Assembly (NCBI RefSeq): GCF_030388665.1
Contig: NZ_CP128846.1
Coordinates: 6,584,501 to 6,648,500, forward strand
Reading direction: 5' to 3'
DNA from: Streptomyces flavofungini
GTDB lineage: Bacteria > Actinomycetota > Actinomycetes > Streptomycetales > Streptomycetaceae
Length of the DNA stretch: 64,000 bases
Shown: positions 18,801 to 26,782 of the stretch, piece by piece
Numbering within the stretch: the first letter of the stretch is position 1
How the letters are laid out: every line of letters begins with the position of its first letter
Made by a program: the position numbers and the translations under genes
The notes under the pieces: model-generated
What the model saw: the letters and a program-made list of their open reading frames with translations, nothing else
Databases searched by the model: none
What the model was told of the DNA's origin: nothing

Positions 18801-19249
18801 GCGTTCGGGTCCGATGTCAGCGCACCCTGCCCGGCCCCCGACAGGCGCGGCACCGCTCGCTGCACACCGTTCCTCTTCTTCGGCATGTTCCACACGTGCC
18901 AGGGGAAGTGGGCTGCCGTATTCCACGATCGAGCCGATACCGGCAAACACGATGAGTGAGATATCGATCGATGCGGCCAGGGTGAAGGCGCCTCGAGAAC
19001 CTGCGGACCGGCCCAACGAGGACGGAGCGCGGAAACCGGCGCGGCCGGGCTGCTTGGGTCCTGAGCGTCCTTCACGATCCCCGGCGCGACGGTGGCTTCG
19101 TACCCTCGCAGCGTCGAGGTGCGTCGGTATACGGCGACGTACCTCTCCTGTACGCCACGATGGTCGGCAGCGAGTTGCCGACGTCAAGTCCGCTGCTGCG
19201 AGCGGATGCCCCGCAGCCGGCTCTTCAGGTCGGCCGCCGGGCGCCTCGT

Positions 19250-19379
19250 TCGCGATGTCCTCTCCGGCCTTCCACCGCCCCCACTTGGCGTATCCGCGGT
19301 GCGTATCCAGGCGCCACGCGGTGTGCTCGCAGTCGGTGAAGAGGCAGGCGATCTCGTCGAACGGGATCAGGCCCGGCAC
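19250..19379 (-). pseudogene. Remnant of a DUF6879-type gene downstream of tRNA-Val
   Basis: A GTG at 19379 with AGGAG upstream opens a frame reading MPGLIPFDEIACLF, then TDCEHTAWRLDTHRGYAKWG. This resembles the N-terminus of actinobacterial DUF6879 proteins (about 170-200 residues), but similarity stops after roughly 42 codons at KAGEDI and the rest is not protein-like. The remaining gap, 18801-19249, shows no recognisable gene on either strand. DUF6879 genes usually follow a helix-turn-helix gene and are common in mobile or lineage-specific islands, so this looks like decayed island DNA next to a tRNA. Confidence 0.5.
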
Positions 19380-19433
19380 CCCGGCTACTCCTTGTCCTGC
19401 GGTTCGTCGGACGGTTCGGCGTCACGGGGCGCG

Positions 19434-19742
19434 CTACGGGCCGGTGACGTCGTCGGGCAGCTTGCTCTCGTCGGTGTCCCCGGCCTGCTTGCCGCTCGAC
19501 CGCTTCTGGTCACCGCGTGTGGCTGCCGCGTCGGTGACCAGCGTGGTGTAGTCGTCCTCCTTGACCCCGTCGCACGTGCCCGGTCGGCCCGTGCCGCCCT
19601 CCGCGTACTGCTGCTCCAGTGCCCGGGCGCAGTCCTCGACGCGGTCCTCGTACGAGGAGTGGTTCAGCCAGAGGATGAGGCCGGTGATGCCGGCGGCGAT
19701 GGTGAGGGTGGAGGCGGGGATGAAGATGGTCGAGCGGCGCAT
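19434..19742 (-). CDS. Small single-pass membrane protein, unknown
   Basis: A 102-residue protein with one N-terminal hydrophobic segment (residues about 5-26, FIPASTLTIAAGITGLILWL) and a charged extracytoplasmic part holding two Cys (EDCARALEQQ and GTCDGVKEDD), perhaps a disulfide. ATG 19742 follows GGGGGGACCC. No family is recognised. It lies immediately upstream of the DUF6879 remnant on the same strand and might belong to the same island. Confidence 0.6.
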   Translation of the reverse strand: MRRSTIFIPASTLTIAAGITGLILWLNHSSYEDRVEDCARALEQQYAEGGTGRPGTCDGVKEDDYTTLVTDAAATRGDQKRSSGKQAGDTDESKLPDDVTGP

Positions 19743-19836
19743 GGGTCCCCCCGGGGGCGGGTGTTGAGGGCCCGGAGCGTAGCGGCGCGGTCGGTGTGAT
19801 CGGGCGGGAACGGCCCCAAGGCGTACGGCTCGACGG

Positions 19837-20907
19837 TCAGTTCGGGGGGCGGGGCGGCTCGGGGGCCGGGGTGAACAGGTCCACCAGGGTGCGGAACGCC
19901 GTGCGGTACGCGGTGGGCGTGGTGCCGTTGAGGCGTTGGAAGTGGTGGCGGAGGTTCGCGGGGGTGCCGAGGCCCGTGCGGGTCGGGATCTGTTCCACGG
20001 GGGTGTCCGTGTGTTCCAGGAGCCACTGGGCGTGGCGTACGCGGGCGCGCAGGAGGTACTGGAGCGGGGTGAGGCCCGTGTGGACGCGGAAGCTTCGGTT
20101 CAGGCTGCGGACGCTGGTGTGCGCGTGGGCCGCGATGTCCGCGAGTGTCAGGGGGCGGTGGAGGTTGGCCTCCAGCCAGGTGGTGGTGGGGGCGAGGGCG
20201 GTGGTGGTGGCGTCCGGGGGCGGCGGCTCTTCGGCTCGTGGGGTGGGGTGCGCTTCGGTTCGCGGGGTGGGGTGCGTTTCGGTTCGTGGCTGTGTGGGGG
20301 TGTCCGCGCGCAGTGCCTCCGACGGGTTCGGGAGCATCAGGAAGAGCTGGCGGTCCGCCTCCCGCGCCGCCTCCTCGCCGTGGTCCTCCTCGATGATGCA
20401 CACGCAGACGTCCTTGCCGCCGAGCACGCCCGCGGAGGTGAGGAACTGGCCGTCGGCCACCGGCCAGTCGGTGAGGTCGACCTTGATCCGGGGGTGGCGG
20501 CGGGCCAGTTCGGGCGCGTGGGACCAGGCCGTGGTGGCGCGGCGGCCGTCGAGGAGGCCGGTCGCGGCGAGGGCGAAGGTGCCGGTGCCGATGGTGGCGA
20601 CGCGGGTGCCGCGGTCGGCGGCGGCGCGCAGGGCTTCGACCACGGCGGGGGGTGGTGGGGCCGGGCAGTCGCCGTACCCCGTGACCAGTACCGTCCCCGC
20701 GTCCTCCAGGCCGTCCAGGCCCCGCTCCGGCGTGACGCGGACCGGGCCGGGCGGAGCGGTGGTGACCGCGTCCCGCACGGCGCACACCCGCAGCTCGTAC
20801 GGTGGGCGCCGGTAGAACGTGCGCGACGCCGCGCCGAACAGCAGCGCAGGGGTGCTGAGCTGGGGTGCGGGCACCCCGTCGAGCGCGAGCAGCGCGACCA
20901 CGGTCAT
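19837..20907 (-). CDS. GlxA-type transcriptional regulator (DJ-1/PfpI + AraC), copy 1
   Basis: A 356-residue regulator. Residues 1-175 form a DJ-1/PfpI-like amidotransferase domain (MTVVALLALDGVPAPQL; the nucleophile-elbow region reads ATIGTGTFALAATGLL with no Cys). Residues about 240-350 are an AraC-family DNA-binding domain with HTH blocks TLADIAAHAHTSVRSLNR and IPTRTGLGTPANLRHHF. The linker is a Pro/Thr-rich TEAHPTPRTEAHPTPR repeat. Lack of the Cys suggests ligand sensing, not catalysis. It is divergent from the S1 protease gene at 21084. A homologous regulator lies on the protease's other side. Confidence 0.88.
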   Translation of the reverse strand: MTVVALLALDGVPAPQLSTPALLFGAASRTFYRRPPYELRVCAVRDAVTTAPPGPVRVTPERGLDGLEDAGTVLVTGYGDCPAPPPPAVVEALRAAADRGTRVATIGTGTFALAATGLLDGRRATTAWSHAPELARRHPRIKVDLTDWPVADGQFLTSAGVLGGKDVCVCIIEEDHGEEAAREADRQLFLMLPNPSEALRADTPTQPRTETHPTPRTEAHPTPRAEEPPPPDATTTALAPTTTWLEANLHRPLTLADIAAHAHTSVRSLNRSFRVHTGLTPLQYLLRARVRHAQWLLEHTDTPVEQIPTRTGLGTPANLRHHFQRLNGTTPTAYRTAFRTLVDLFTPAPEPPRPPN

Positions 20908-21083
20908 GGCCAGAATTTAGCCCAGGGTGGCAGCAGACCGCTTTTTCCGGGCCTCCGGGCTCACGGAGCATGGAGCACACACGGGGGAGACCACGGCGAC
21001 GCCTGGTCCCACCGCACGTGTGTTCCACACGTTTACTCCGCACGTTCGTTGCGCATTCCGCGTACCAGGTGAAGGGCACCTCC

Positions 21084-21953
21084 ATGTCTGCTTCCGCCAC
21101 TCCGGCCACTCCCGCCTCCCGCCGTCCGTCCCGCACCGCACGCCGTGTCCTCGGCGGTCTCGGTGCCCTCGGCGCGGCCACCGCCCTGTGCGCCACCGGC
21201 CTCACCGGCAGTGCCCAGGCCATCGTCGGCGGCAAGGACGCCACCAAGAAGTACCCGTTCATGGTGTCGATCCCGATGACCTTGGAGAAGGAGGACGGCA
21301 CCAAGCTGAAGGGCGTGTGCGGCGGGACCCTGATCCACCCCCGGTGGGTCGTCACCGCCGCCCACTGCGCCCAGGACGACTTCGTGGCCAAGCCCACCGG
21401 GAAGGTCCGCATCGGCAGCGACCGGCTCAGCTCCGGCGGCACGGTCCGCACCATCGTCAAGAAGGTGGTCAACCCCGCGTACGACATCGGCGGCGACAAG
21501 CGTTCCCACGACGACATCGCCCTGCTCCGCCTCGACCGGCCCGTCACCGAGTACGCCCCGATCCGCATCGCCGACCGTGCCCCGAAGGTCGGCGCGCACA
21601 CCCGGATCCTCGGCTTCGGTACGACGGTCGACAGCACCGACCTGGAGGAGTGGAAGTTCTCCGAGCGCCTCCAGGAGCTCGACACCCGCAGGGCCGCGGC
21701 CGACAAGTGCCTCGACATCAAGGGCGAGACCGAGCTGTGCACGCAGAGCCGCGTCCGCAACGCCATGGCGTGCAACGGCGACTCCGGCGGACCGCAGGTC
21801 CAGCGCATCGGCGGCCGCTGGCAGCTCGTCGGCGCCACCTCCGGCGACGGTGACGCGGCCGTCGACCGGCGCTGCGCGGGCGGCCCCGGGATCTACACCT
21901 CCGTACCGGCGTACAAGAAGTGGATCGAGAAGACGATCGCCACCCAGCGCTGA
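21084..21953 (+). CDS. Secreted S1 family (trypsin-fold) serine protease
   Basis: A 289-residue secreted protease. Residues 1-46 are a signal peptide ending SAQA, followed at once by IVGG (47-50), the N-terminus of an active S1 enzyme. The catalytic triad is His94 (TAAHC), Asp144 (HDDIALLRL) and Ser234 (CNGDSGGP). The residue equivalent to trypsin Asp189, which sets Arg/Lys specificity, is Met228, so cleavage preference should not be trypsin-like. ATG 21084 is preceded by AAGGGCACC. The flanking GlxA regulators are candidates for its control. Confidence 0.9.
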   Translation: MSASATPATPASRRPSRTARRVLGGLGALGAATALCATGLTGSAQAIVGGKDATKKYPFMVSIPMTLEKEDGTKLKGVCGGTLIHPRWVVTAAHCAQDDFVAKPTGKVRIGSDRLSSGGTVRTIVKKVVNPAYDIGGDKRSHDDIALLRLDRPVTEYAPIRIADRAPKVGAHTRILGFGTTVDSTDLEEWKFSERLQELDTRRAAADKCLDIKGETELCTQSRVRNAMACNGDSGGPQVQRIGGRWQLVGATSGDGDAAVDRRCAGGPGIYTSVPAYKKWIEKTIATQR

Positions 21954-22022
21954 CGTCGAGCGGGCGGCATGCCCGGTGGCCTCCAGCGGATGCGGATCTT
22001 GCGGATGCGGATAATGCCGGGT

Positions 22023-23063
22023 ATGTCAGTCATCGCGCTGCTCGTCCTCGACGGCGTCCCCGCCCACCAGCTCACCACCCCCGGCCTGGTCCTGGACGCC
22101 GTCGCCCGCAGCGCCCCCGGGGCCGCGTACGAGCTGCGGGTCTGCGCGGTCCCGCGCACCGTCACCACCGCGAGGCCCGCCCCGCTGACCGTCACCGCGG
22201 ACCGGGGTCTCGACGGGCTGGACGGGGCCGGGACCGTGCTGGTGGCCGGGCACGACGGGTTCAGGGACGAGCCGCCGCCGGGCGTGGCCGAGGCCCTGCG
22301 CGCGGCGGTCGGCCGGGGGAGCCGCGTGCTCGCCGTCGGCACCGGCACGTTCACGCTCGCGGCGGCCGGGGTCCTCGACGGCCGCCGTGCCACGACCGAG
22401 TGGAGCCACGTCCCCGAACTGGCCGCGCGCCACCCGCAGGTGGCGGTCGACCCGGCGGGGACCCTCGTCGTGGACGGGCCGTTCCGCACGTCGGCCGGGT
22501 TCCTCGGCGGGCTCGACCTGTGCCTGCGGTTCGTCGAGGAGGACCACGGCGCCGACGTGGCCGCCGCGACCGCACGGCAGCTCGTCCTGCCCGTGTACGA
22601 GGACGCCGGGGCCGCGCGCGCCGAGCTGGACCGGGCCCTCGCCGAGACCGGCGGCCTGGAGCCGACCGTCCGGTGGCTGGAGGCGTCGTCGCACGGGCCG
22701 CTCACCCTCGCCGACATCGCCACGCACGCCCGCCTGAGCCCCCGCACGCTCGACCGCAGGTTCCGCGCGCACACGGGCCTCAGCCCGCTCAAGTACCTGC
22801 TGCGCGTGCGTCTGGACCGGGCGCGCGACCTCCTGGAGCACGACGACGCGACGATCGAGGAGATCGCCGCGCGCGTGGGGTTCGGCTCGTCGGCGAGCTT
22901 CCGCAGGCACTTCCGCGACGCGACCGGGCGCACGCCCCGGGACTACCGCGCGGCCCAGGACCCCGGCACGCCCCGCGGCCCGGGGGGCGGCGCACGGCCC
23001 GGGGCCCCGGCGGCTAGCGGACGGCCCGCGCGGACTCCGACTGAAGATGGGCCTTCGCGTTGA
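22023..23063 (+). CDS. GlxA-type transcriptional regulator (DJ-1/PfpI + AraC), copy 2
   Basis: A 346-residue paralogue of the regulator at 19837-20907. It opens MSVIALLVLDGVPAHQL and has the DJ-1-like region VLAVGTGTFTLAAAGVL, again without the Cys. The C-terminal AraC HTH pair is TLADIATHARLSPRTLDR and IAARVGFGSSASFRRHF. ATG 22014 is an alternative start. It follows the protease gene by 69 bases on the same strand and its 3' end overlaps the convergent lipoprotein gene by 50 bases. Confidence 0.88.
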   Translation: MSVIALLVLDGVPAHQLTTPGLVLDAVARSAPGAAYELRVCAVPRTVTTARPAPLTVTADRGLDGLDGAGTVLVAGHDGFRDEPPPGVAEALRAAVGRGSRVLAVGTGTFTLAAAGVLDGRRATTEWSHVPELAARHPQVAVDPAGTLVVDGPFRTSAGFLGGLDLCLRFVEEDHGADVAAATARQLVLPVYEDAGAARAELDRALAETGGLEPTVRWLEASSHGPLTLADIATHARLSPRTLDRRFRAHTGLSPLKYLLRVRLDRARDLLEHDDATIEEIAARVGFGSSASFRRHFRDATGRTPRDYRAAQDPGTPRGPGGGARPGAPAASGRPARTPTEDGPSR

Positions 23064-23652
23064 TCAGGGCCCGGGTGCGCAGCCGGCGCCACTCGGCGAG
23101 GTCGCCGCGGTGGCGGGCGCGGACCTCGGTGAGCGGCTGCTCGCGGAACGCGGCTTCCGGCTTGAGGTTGTTGACGACCGTGGAGACGCGGAACCAGCGC
23201 CGCTGGTCGCCGTAGAGGGTGCGCTGGGCCGAGGCGAGGCAGCCGTCGGTGTGGGCGCGTACCGAGTGGCCGGTGGGCAGGGTCAGGGACAGCTCCGTGC
23301 GGCCGGTGCCGAACAGGGCCCGTGCCACCCGCTGTTGCTCGGCCGCGGACGCGGGGCGGCTGCCCGGCTGCGGCGGGGTCAGGCCCTTGCGGGTCAGACA
23401 GGTGTCGGTGAGCCGCTGCTGCGCCGTCTTGATCGTGTCGTCGGGGGTGAGCGCGGGCGTCCGCTCGGCGGGCGGGGCGCAGCCGACGGCCAGGAGGGTG
23501 AGCAGCAGGAGGGGGAGGGCCGCGAGGGCACGCAGGCGCGGTACGGGCAGGTGCGCCCCGGCTTCTCGGGCCTCTCGGGCCCCTCGGACCTCACATCCCT
23601 CACGGACCTCATATCCCTCACGGCCCTCTGGTGGGGTGGCTTCTCGGCGCAT
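23014..23652 (-). CDS. Putative lipoprotein, unknown function
   Basis: A 212-residue frame. The lipobox LLAVGC lies near residue 58, preceded by a Leu/Ala-rich segment, so the protein is probably exported and lipid-anchored. The long N-terminus before it contains internal repeats (YEVREGCEVRGAREAREAG), so the true start may be downstream. The mature part has three Cys and a Trp/Arg-rich C-terminal helix (GDLAEWRRLRTRALINAKAH). No family is recognised. Its last 50 bases overlap the convergent GlxA gene. Confidence 0.65.
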   Translation of the reverse strand: MRREATPPEGREGYEVREGCEVRGAREAREAGAHLPVPRLRALAALPLLLLTLLAVGCAPPAERTPALTPDDTIKTAQQRLTDTCLTRKGLTPPQPGSRPASAAEQQRVARALFGTGRTELSLTLPTGHSVRAHTDGCLASAQRTLYGDQRRWFRVSTVVNNLKPEAAFREQPLTEVRARHRGDLAEWRRLRTRALINAKAHLQSESARAVR

Positions 23653-23760
23653 GCGGGCGGCTCCTGGGGCTGGTTCGGTGCGCGGTGCATGCGCACCCTC
23701 CCCACGGACCGCCGGGCCAATCGCCTTGTCACCCGGACCGGTGAGCGGCCGGTCCGCACG

Positions 23761-24093
23761 TCAGCCGCGGCGCTGCTGCGCCGACGGGTGCGTGCGCCGG
23801 TACCTGCGGTCCCAACGCTCCTGCCGGGCCCGCCGGATGCGGTAGTCGCGGTACGAGGAGGGGATGCCCCCGCCCCCGGCTCCGCCGCTCGCGCCGCCCG
23901 AGCTCCCGGCGCCGCCCGCGCCGGGCCCGCCGCCCGCGCCGGGCCCGCCGCCCGCGGGTCCCGGCCGGGCGGAGCCCTTGTCGTGGTGGCGGACGAGGAA
24001 GTAGACGAGCGCCGCTGCGGCCACCCACAGCAAGGGCTGCTGGAAGCCGAGGGCGATCAGGACGGCCAGTACGGCGACGATGAATACGTTCAT
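23761..24093 (-). CDS. Small membrane protein with Gly-rich linker and basic tail
   Basis: A 110-residue protein. Residues 1-35 hold one or two short membrane segments (MNVFIVAVLAVLIALGF then LLWVAAAALVYFLV). A PGPAGGG/GAGG linker follows, then a strongly basic Tyr/Arg-rich C-terminus (RRARQERWDRRYRR). ATG 24093 is fixed by GGAGG 8 bases upstream. No family is known to me. The basic tail could bind nucleic acid or phospholipid; that is a guess. Confidence 0.7.
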   Translation of the reverse strand: MNVFIVAVLAVLIALGFQQPLLWVAAAALVYFLVRHHDKGSARPGPAGGGPGAGGGPGAGGAGSSGGASGGAGGGGIPSSYRDYRIRRARQERWDRRYRRTHPSAQQRRG

Positions 24094-24151
24094 GGCTGAA
24101 CCTCCGCTCGCTGGACGCGGGCAGCCGGGGTCGCGGGACATCAGCTGGGAC

Positions 24152-24207
24152 CGATGACAGCTGTGACGGATGACGGCCGTGATCGATGACAGCTGCGGTC
24201 GATGACA
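24152..24207. promoter_or_regulatory. Repeated GATGACAG motifs upstream of small membrane protein gene
   Basis: CGATGACAGCTG occurs at 24152-24163 and again at about 24183-24194, with a third partial copy CGATGACAGG at about 24200 and a related CGGATGACGG between. They lie 60-115 bases upstream of the minus-strand start at 24093 and may be regulator sites. Confidence 0.35.
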
Positions 24208-24338
24208 GGGACCGCACAGGCCGCGGGGCGGGGCGGCTCCGGAGCGCGGGCCCGCTGTCACGGGGTCGTACGAGGGCTCGTTCGACCCTTGTACCGGGAG
24301 TCAACGCCCGCTGACACCGCCTGTCAATGCTCCTGGGC

Positions 24339-24695
24339 TCAGGCGTCGGGCGAGGCTTCCCGGGGGTGTTCGTGCGCGTGCTTGAGCAGCATCCGAGTAT
24401 CCACCGTGTCCGGGCCCGAAACCTGCTCCCAGAAGCGGTGGCAGCTCACGAACACCGCGAGCTCCCGCTCCCGCGCGCGCAGTTTCTCGACCTCGGCCTG
24501 CTCGTCCGGCGTCCAGCCGGGGGAGGCGGGACGCTCGACCTTCCGCCAGCCGTTGTCGTCGCTGAAGCCGTCCAGGGGCTCGACCGACCAGGGCAGCCGT
24601 CGCAGCAGGGCGTGCAGCTCCGACCTGACCTGGTGCAGTTCCTCCTGGCCGGCGAGGAGGTCGCTCGGGAACTCGTACGCAGGGGTTGCGGGCAC
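24339..24695 (-). CDS. Conserved hypothetical protein
   Basis: A 118-residue acidic soluble protein (MPATPAYEFPSDLLAGQEEL). The N-terminal half contains LPWSVEPLDGFSDDNGWR and the C-terminal half is helical, EQAEVEKLRARERELAVFV, ending HAHEHPREASPDA. It has no signal peptide, membrane segment or recognised enzyme motif. It has coding character and a conserved-looking aromatic core, but I cannot name the family. Confidence 0.65.
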   Translation of the reverse strand: MPATPAYEFPSDLLAGQEELHQVRSELHALLRRLPWSVEPLDGFSDDNGWRKVERPASPGWTPDEQAEVEKLRARERELAVFVSCHRFWEQVSGPDTVDTRMLLKHAHEHPREASPDA

Positions 24696-24829
24696 GCCGC
24701 AATGGTACTCCTGTTCGAATTCATGAGGCGAGGGGTGCGGTGGCGTGTCGGCCGAGCCGGGTGGTGCGTGTGTCGGTGCGTTTGTGTGAGTGGTTCCCGT
24801 CGGGGCCGCGTACGCGCGAAGCTGGAGGC

Positions 24830-25054
24830 ATGTGCCGCAGCATCAAGACCCTTCGCCCGCCCGCCCTCCCCGAGAAGGCCACCGACGACGAGATCCGGGC
24901 CGCCGCGCTCCAGTACGTGCGCAAGGTCTCCGGGTTCCGCGCCCCGGCCGCCCACAACCGCGAGGTGTTCGAACGCGCCGTCGACGCCGTCGCCGAGGCG
25001 ACGGCGGACCTGCTCGCCCACCTGGAGGTGCGAGGGGCGCGCGCGGCGTCCTAG
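24830..25054 (+). CDS. DUF2277 domain-containing protein
   Basis: A 74-residue protein opening MCRSIKTLRPPALPEKATDD with the conserved YVRKVSGFRAPAAHNREVFE block, the DUF2277 pattern. Cys2 directly after the initiator Met is a conserved feature of this family. A GGAGG site lies very close to the ATG. Function is unknown. It converges on dedA across a tandem repeat. Confidence 0.88.
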   Translation: MCRSIKTLRPPALPEKATDDEIRAAALQYVRKVSGFRAPAAHNREVFERAVDAVAEATADLLAHLEVRGARAAS

Positions 25055-25086
25055 AAGAAGGCGCCGCGTGCGTGGCGCCGTGAGCC

Positions 25087-25203
25087 GTCGGGGGGTTGTC
25101 CGTCAGCGGTCGTCGGGGGGTGTCCGTCAGCGGTCGGGTGGGGCGTCCGCCGACGGTCGGGCGGGGATGCCCCGCCGGCGGTCAGGCGGGGGCGTCCGCC
25201 GCG
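25087..25203. repeat. Tandem repeat of about 23 bp, five copies, ending inside dedA stop region
   Basis: Five degenerate copies of a 22-25 base unit (GTCGGGnGGGGnGTCCGtCaGCG type) lie at 25087-25108, 25109-25132, 25133-25155, 25156-25180 and 25181-25203. The last contains the dedA stop codon and final codons. On the minus strand the array continues the dedA end with Pro/Thr/Asp-Gly-rich codons. Confidence 0.7.
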
Positions 25204-25811
25204 GTCTCCCGCGGCCGCCGCACCAGGAAGGCCGCGCCCGCCCCCGCCAGGAACAGCGCGAGGACCGAGACGCCGGTGGCGAGCCACGTCGCGCCCAGCC
25301 ACTGGCCGCCGAAGTAGCCGAGCCCCACGCTGTAGCCGGCCCAGGCCACGCCGGCGAGCACCGACCAGGGCAGGAAGTCGCGCACCCGGCGGTGCGCCGC
25401 GCCCGCGCCGAGCGAGACGATCGAGCGGCCCGCGGGCGCGAAGCGGGCGATGACGACGAGGACGCCGCCGCCGCGCGCGAGCGCCGTGCCGAGCCGTTCC
25501 TGCGCGCTGGTCAGGCGCCGGGAGCGGGCGATGGCGCGGTCGAGGCGTTCGCCGCCGCGCCAGGCGAGGCGGTACGCGACGAGGTCGCCGAGCACGGACG
25601 CCGTCGCGGCGCAGAGCATGAGCAGCAGGATGTCCGGCACGTCGTGCGGGACCCGCCCGGTGCCGGAACCGGCGGCGGCCGCCGCCGTGGCCGCGGTGAT
25701 GACGAGCACGCCGCTCGGCAGCAGCGGCAGAAAGACGTCGAACAGCACGGAGAGGGCCACGACCGCGTAGATCCATGGGCTGCCGGTCAGCGCCCCCACA
25801 CTCTCCAACAC
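25182..25811 (-). CDS. DedA family membrane protein
   Basis: A 209-residue protein of the DedA/SNARE-associated superfamily, linked to membrane lipid flipping and proton-motive-force homeostasis. It has LPLLPSGVLVITAATAA near residue 28, a GDLVAYRLAWRGGERLDRAI loop near residue 75, and the hallmark FAPAGRSIVSLGAGAAHRR followed by FLPWSVLAGVAWAGYSVGLG. GTG start at 25811 follows GGGGGAG. Its C-terminal codons lie in the tandem repeat described separately. Confidence 0.88.
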   Translation of the reverse strand: MLESVGALTGSPWIYAVVALSVLFDVFLPLLPSGVLVITAATAAAAAGSGTGRVPHDVPDILLLMLCAATASVLGDLVAYRLAWRGGERLDRAIARSRRLTSAQERLGTALARGGGVLVVIARFAPAGRSIVSLGAGAAHRRVRDFLPWSVLAGVAWAGYSVGLGYFGGQWLGATWLATGVSVLALFLAGAGAAFLVRRPRETAADAPA

Positions 25812-26086
25812 CGAAACTCCCCCGTTGTTTCTCCCCGGTCGGCAACTCGTCGCCGCGATGTCGCGGGGAGCGGCGGGTGGCGGCCTGACAACAGCTGTAC
25901 AGCGTACGCCGGACCCCCGGCCGTAGATCCACTGGGGGCTCAGATGTTCGCTACATCACGTTCACCCGGCTGCCCTCTCCGACGCGGCACGCACCTCTGA
26001 AGTCCCGTACGAACGGAGCAGAAGCGCACACAACGGGCGCCCAATCACAGACAAGTCGACAAGTAGGAGAAGGGGAGAACTCGACA

Positions 26087-26629
26087 ATGGTGGCAGGGAT
26101 ACTCACCGCGGCCGTGGCGGCCGCCGTGCTCGCCGCGAGCGGCGGAGCACCGGCCGACGGCGGCGACTGCGTGCGCGCGAAGGGGCGGTTCGCGCCGTCC
26201 AAGGCGCTGTCGCCCGCGCTGACCTACGACCGGAACCTCGTGCCTCCGGGCGCCCGCATCGAGGTGACGCAGCGCCACGAACGGTCCGGCACGCGAGTCG
26301 CCCTGCGGGTGCGTGGCCTGAAGCCGGGACACGCGTACGGCGTGCACGTGCACCAGAAGCCGTGCGGCACGGACCCGGCCGCGGCGGGCGGCCACTACCA
26401 GCACCGCCGTGACCCCGTGCAGCCCTCGAAGGACCCGGCCTACGTCAATCCGGCCAACGAAGTGTGGCTGGACTTCACCGCACGCCCCGACGGCTCGGGT
26501 GCGGCCGCCGCCGTCCACTCCTGGGGGTTCAGGCCGGGGCAGGCGTCGTCGGTGGTGCTCCACCGGGAGCAGGGCGGCGCCGGGGACCGGGTGGCCTGCT
26601 TCACGGTGCCGTTCGCACCGCGCGCCTGA
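26087..26629 (+). CDS. Secreted superoxide dismutase family protein, probably copper-only
   Basis: A 180-residue exported protein with an Ala-rich signal segment (residues 1-20). Residues fitting copper ligands are His87 and His89 (GVHVHQKPC), His103 (GGHYQH) and His159 (VVLHRE). The active-site Arg is Arg168 (GDRVAC) and the expected disulfide pair is Cys93-Cys171. The zinc-loop His and Asp pattern (HxxxxHxGD) is missing; that stretch reads PSKDPAYVNPANEVWLDF. This is the layout of copper-only SODs. ATG follows GGAGAAGGGGAG at a suitable distance. It converges with doxX across a strong terminator. Confidence 0.83.
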   Translation: MVAGILTAAVAAAVLAASGGAPADGGDCVRAKGRFAPSKALSPALTYDRNLVPPGARIEVTQRHERSGTRVALRVRGLKPGHAYGVHVHQKPCGTDPAAAGGHYQHRRDPVQPSKDPAYVNPANEVWLDFTARPDGSGAAAAVHSWGFRPGQASSVVLHREQGGAGDRVACFTVPFAPRA

Positions 26630-26715
26630 GCGGACCGCGCGCCTGAGTGGACCGTGCGTGTGAGCGGACCACGCGCGCAGCCGGGCGGCGGCGCGCTGAG
26701 CGGAACGGACATGAA

Positions 26716-26763
26716 GGCGCCCCCTCCTCCGTACCGGGAACCACATACGGAGAAGGGGGCGCC
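26716..26763. terminator. Bidirectional terminator between sodC-like and doxX genes
   Basis: 18-bp arms GGCGCCCCCTCCTCCGTA and TACGGAGAAGGGGGCGCC with one mismatch and a 12-base loop, between convergent genes. Confidence 0.85.
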
Positions 26764-26782
26764 GCTCACGCGGACCTTCGGG

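Noticed and set aside
18758..19433. Integrase or transposase gene next to tRNA-Val
   Set aside because: No catalytic motif or continuous frame of such an enzyme is visible in any frame.
18814..19551. Plus-strand frame of 245 codons after tRNA-Val
   Set aside because: No ribosome binding site, no recognisable domain, and Arg/Pro/Ser-rich random composition.
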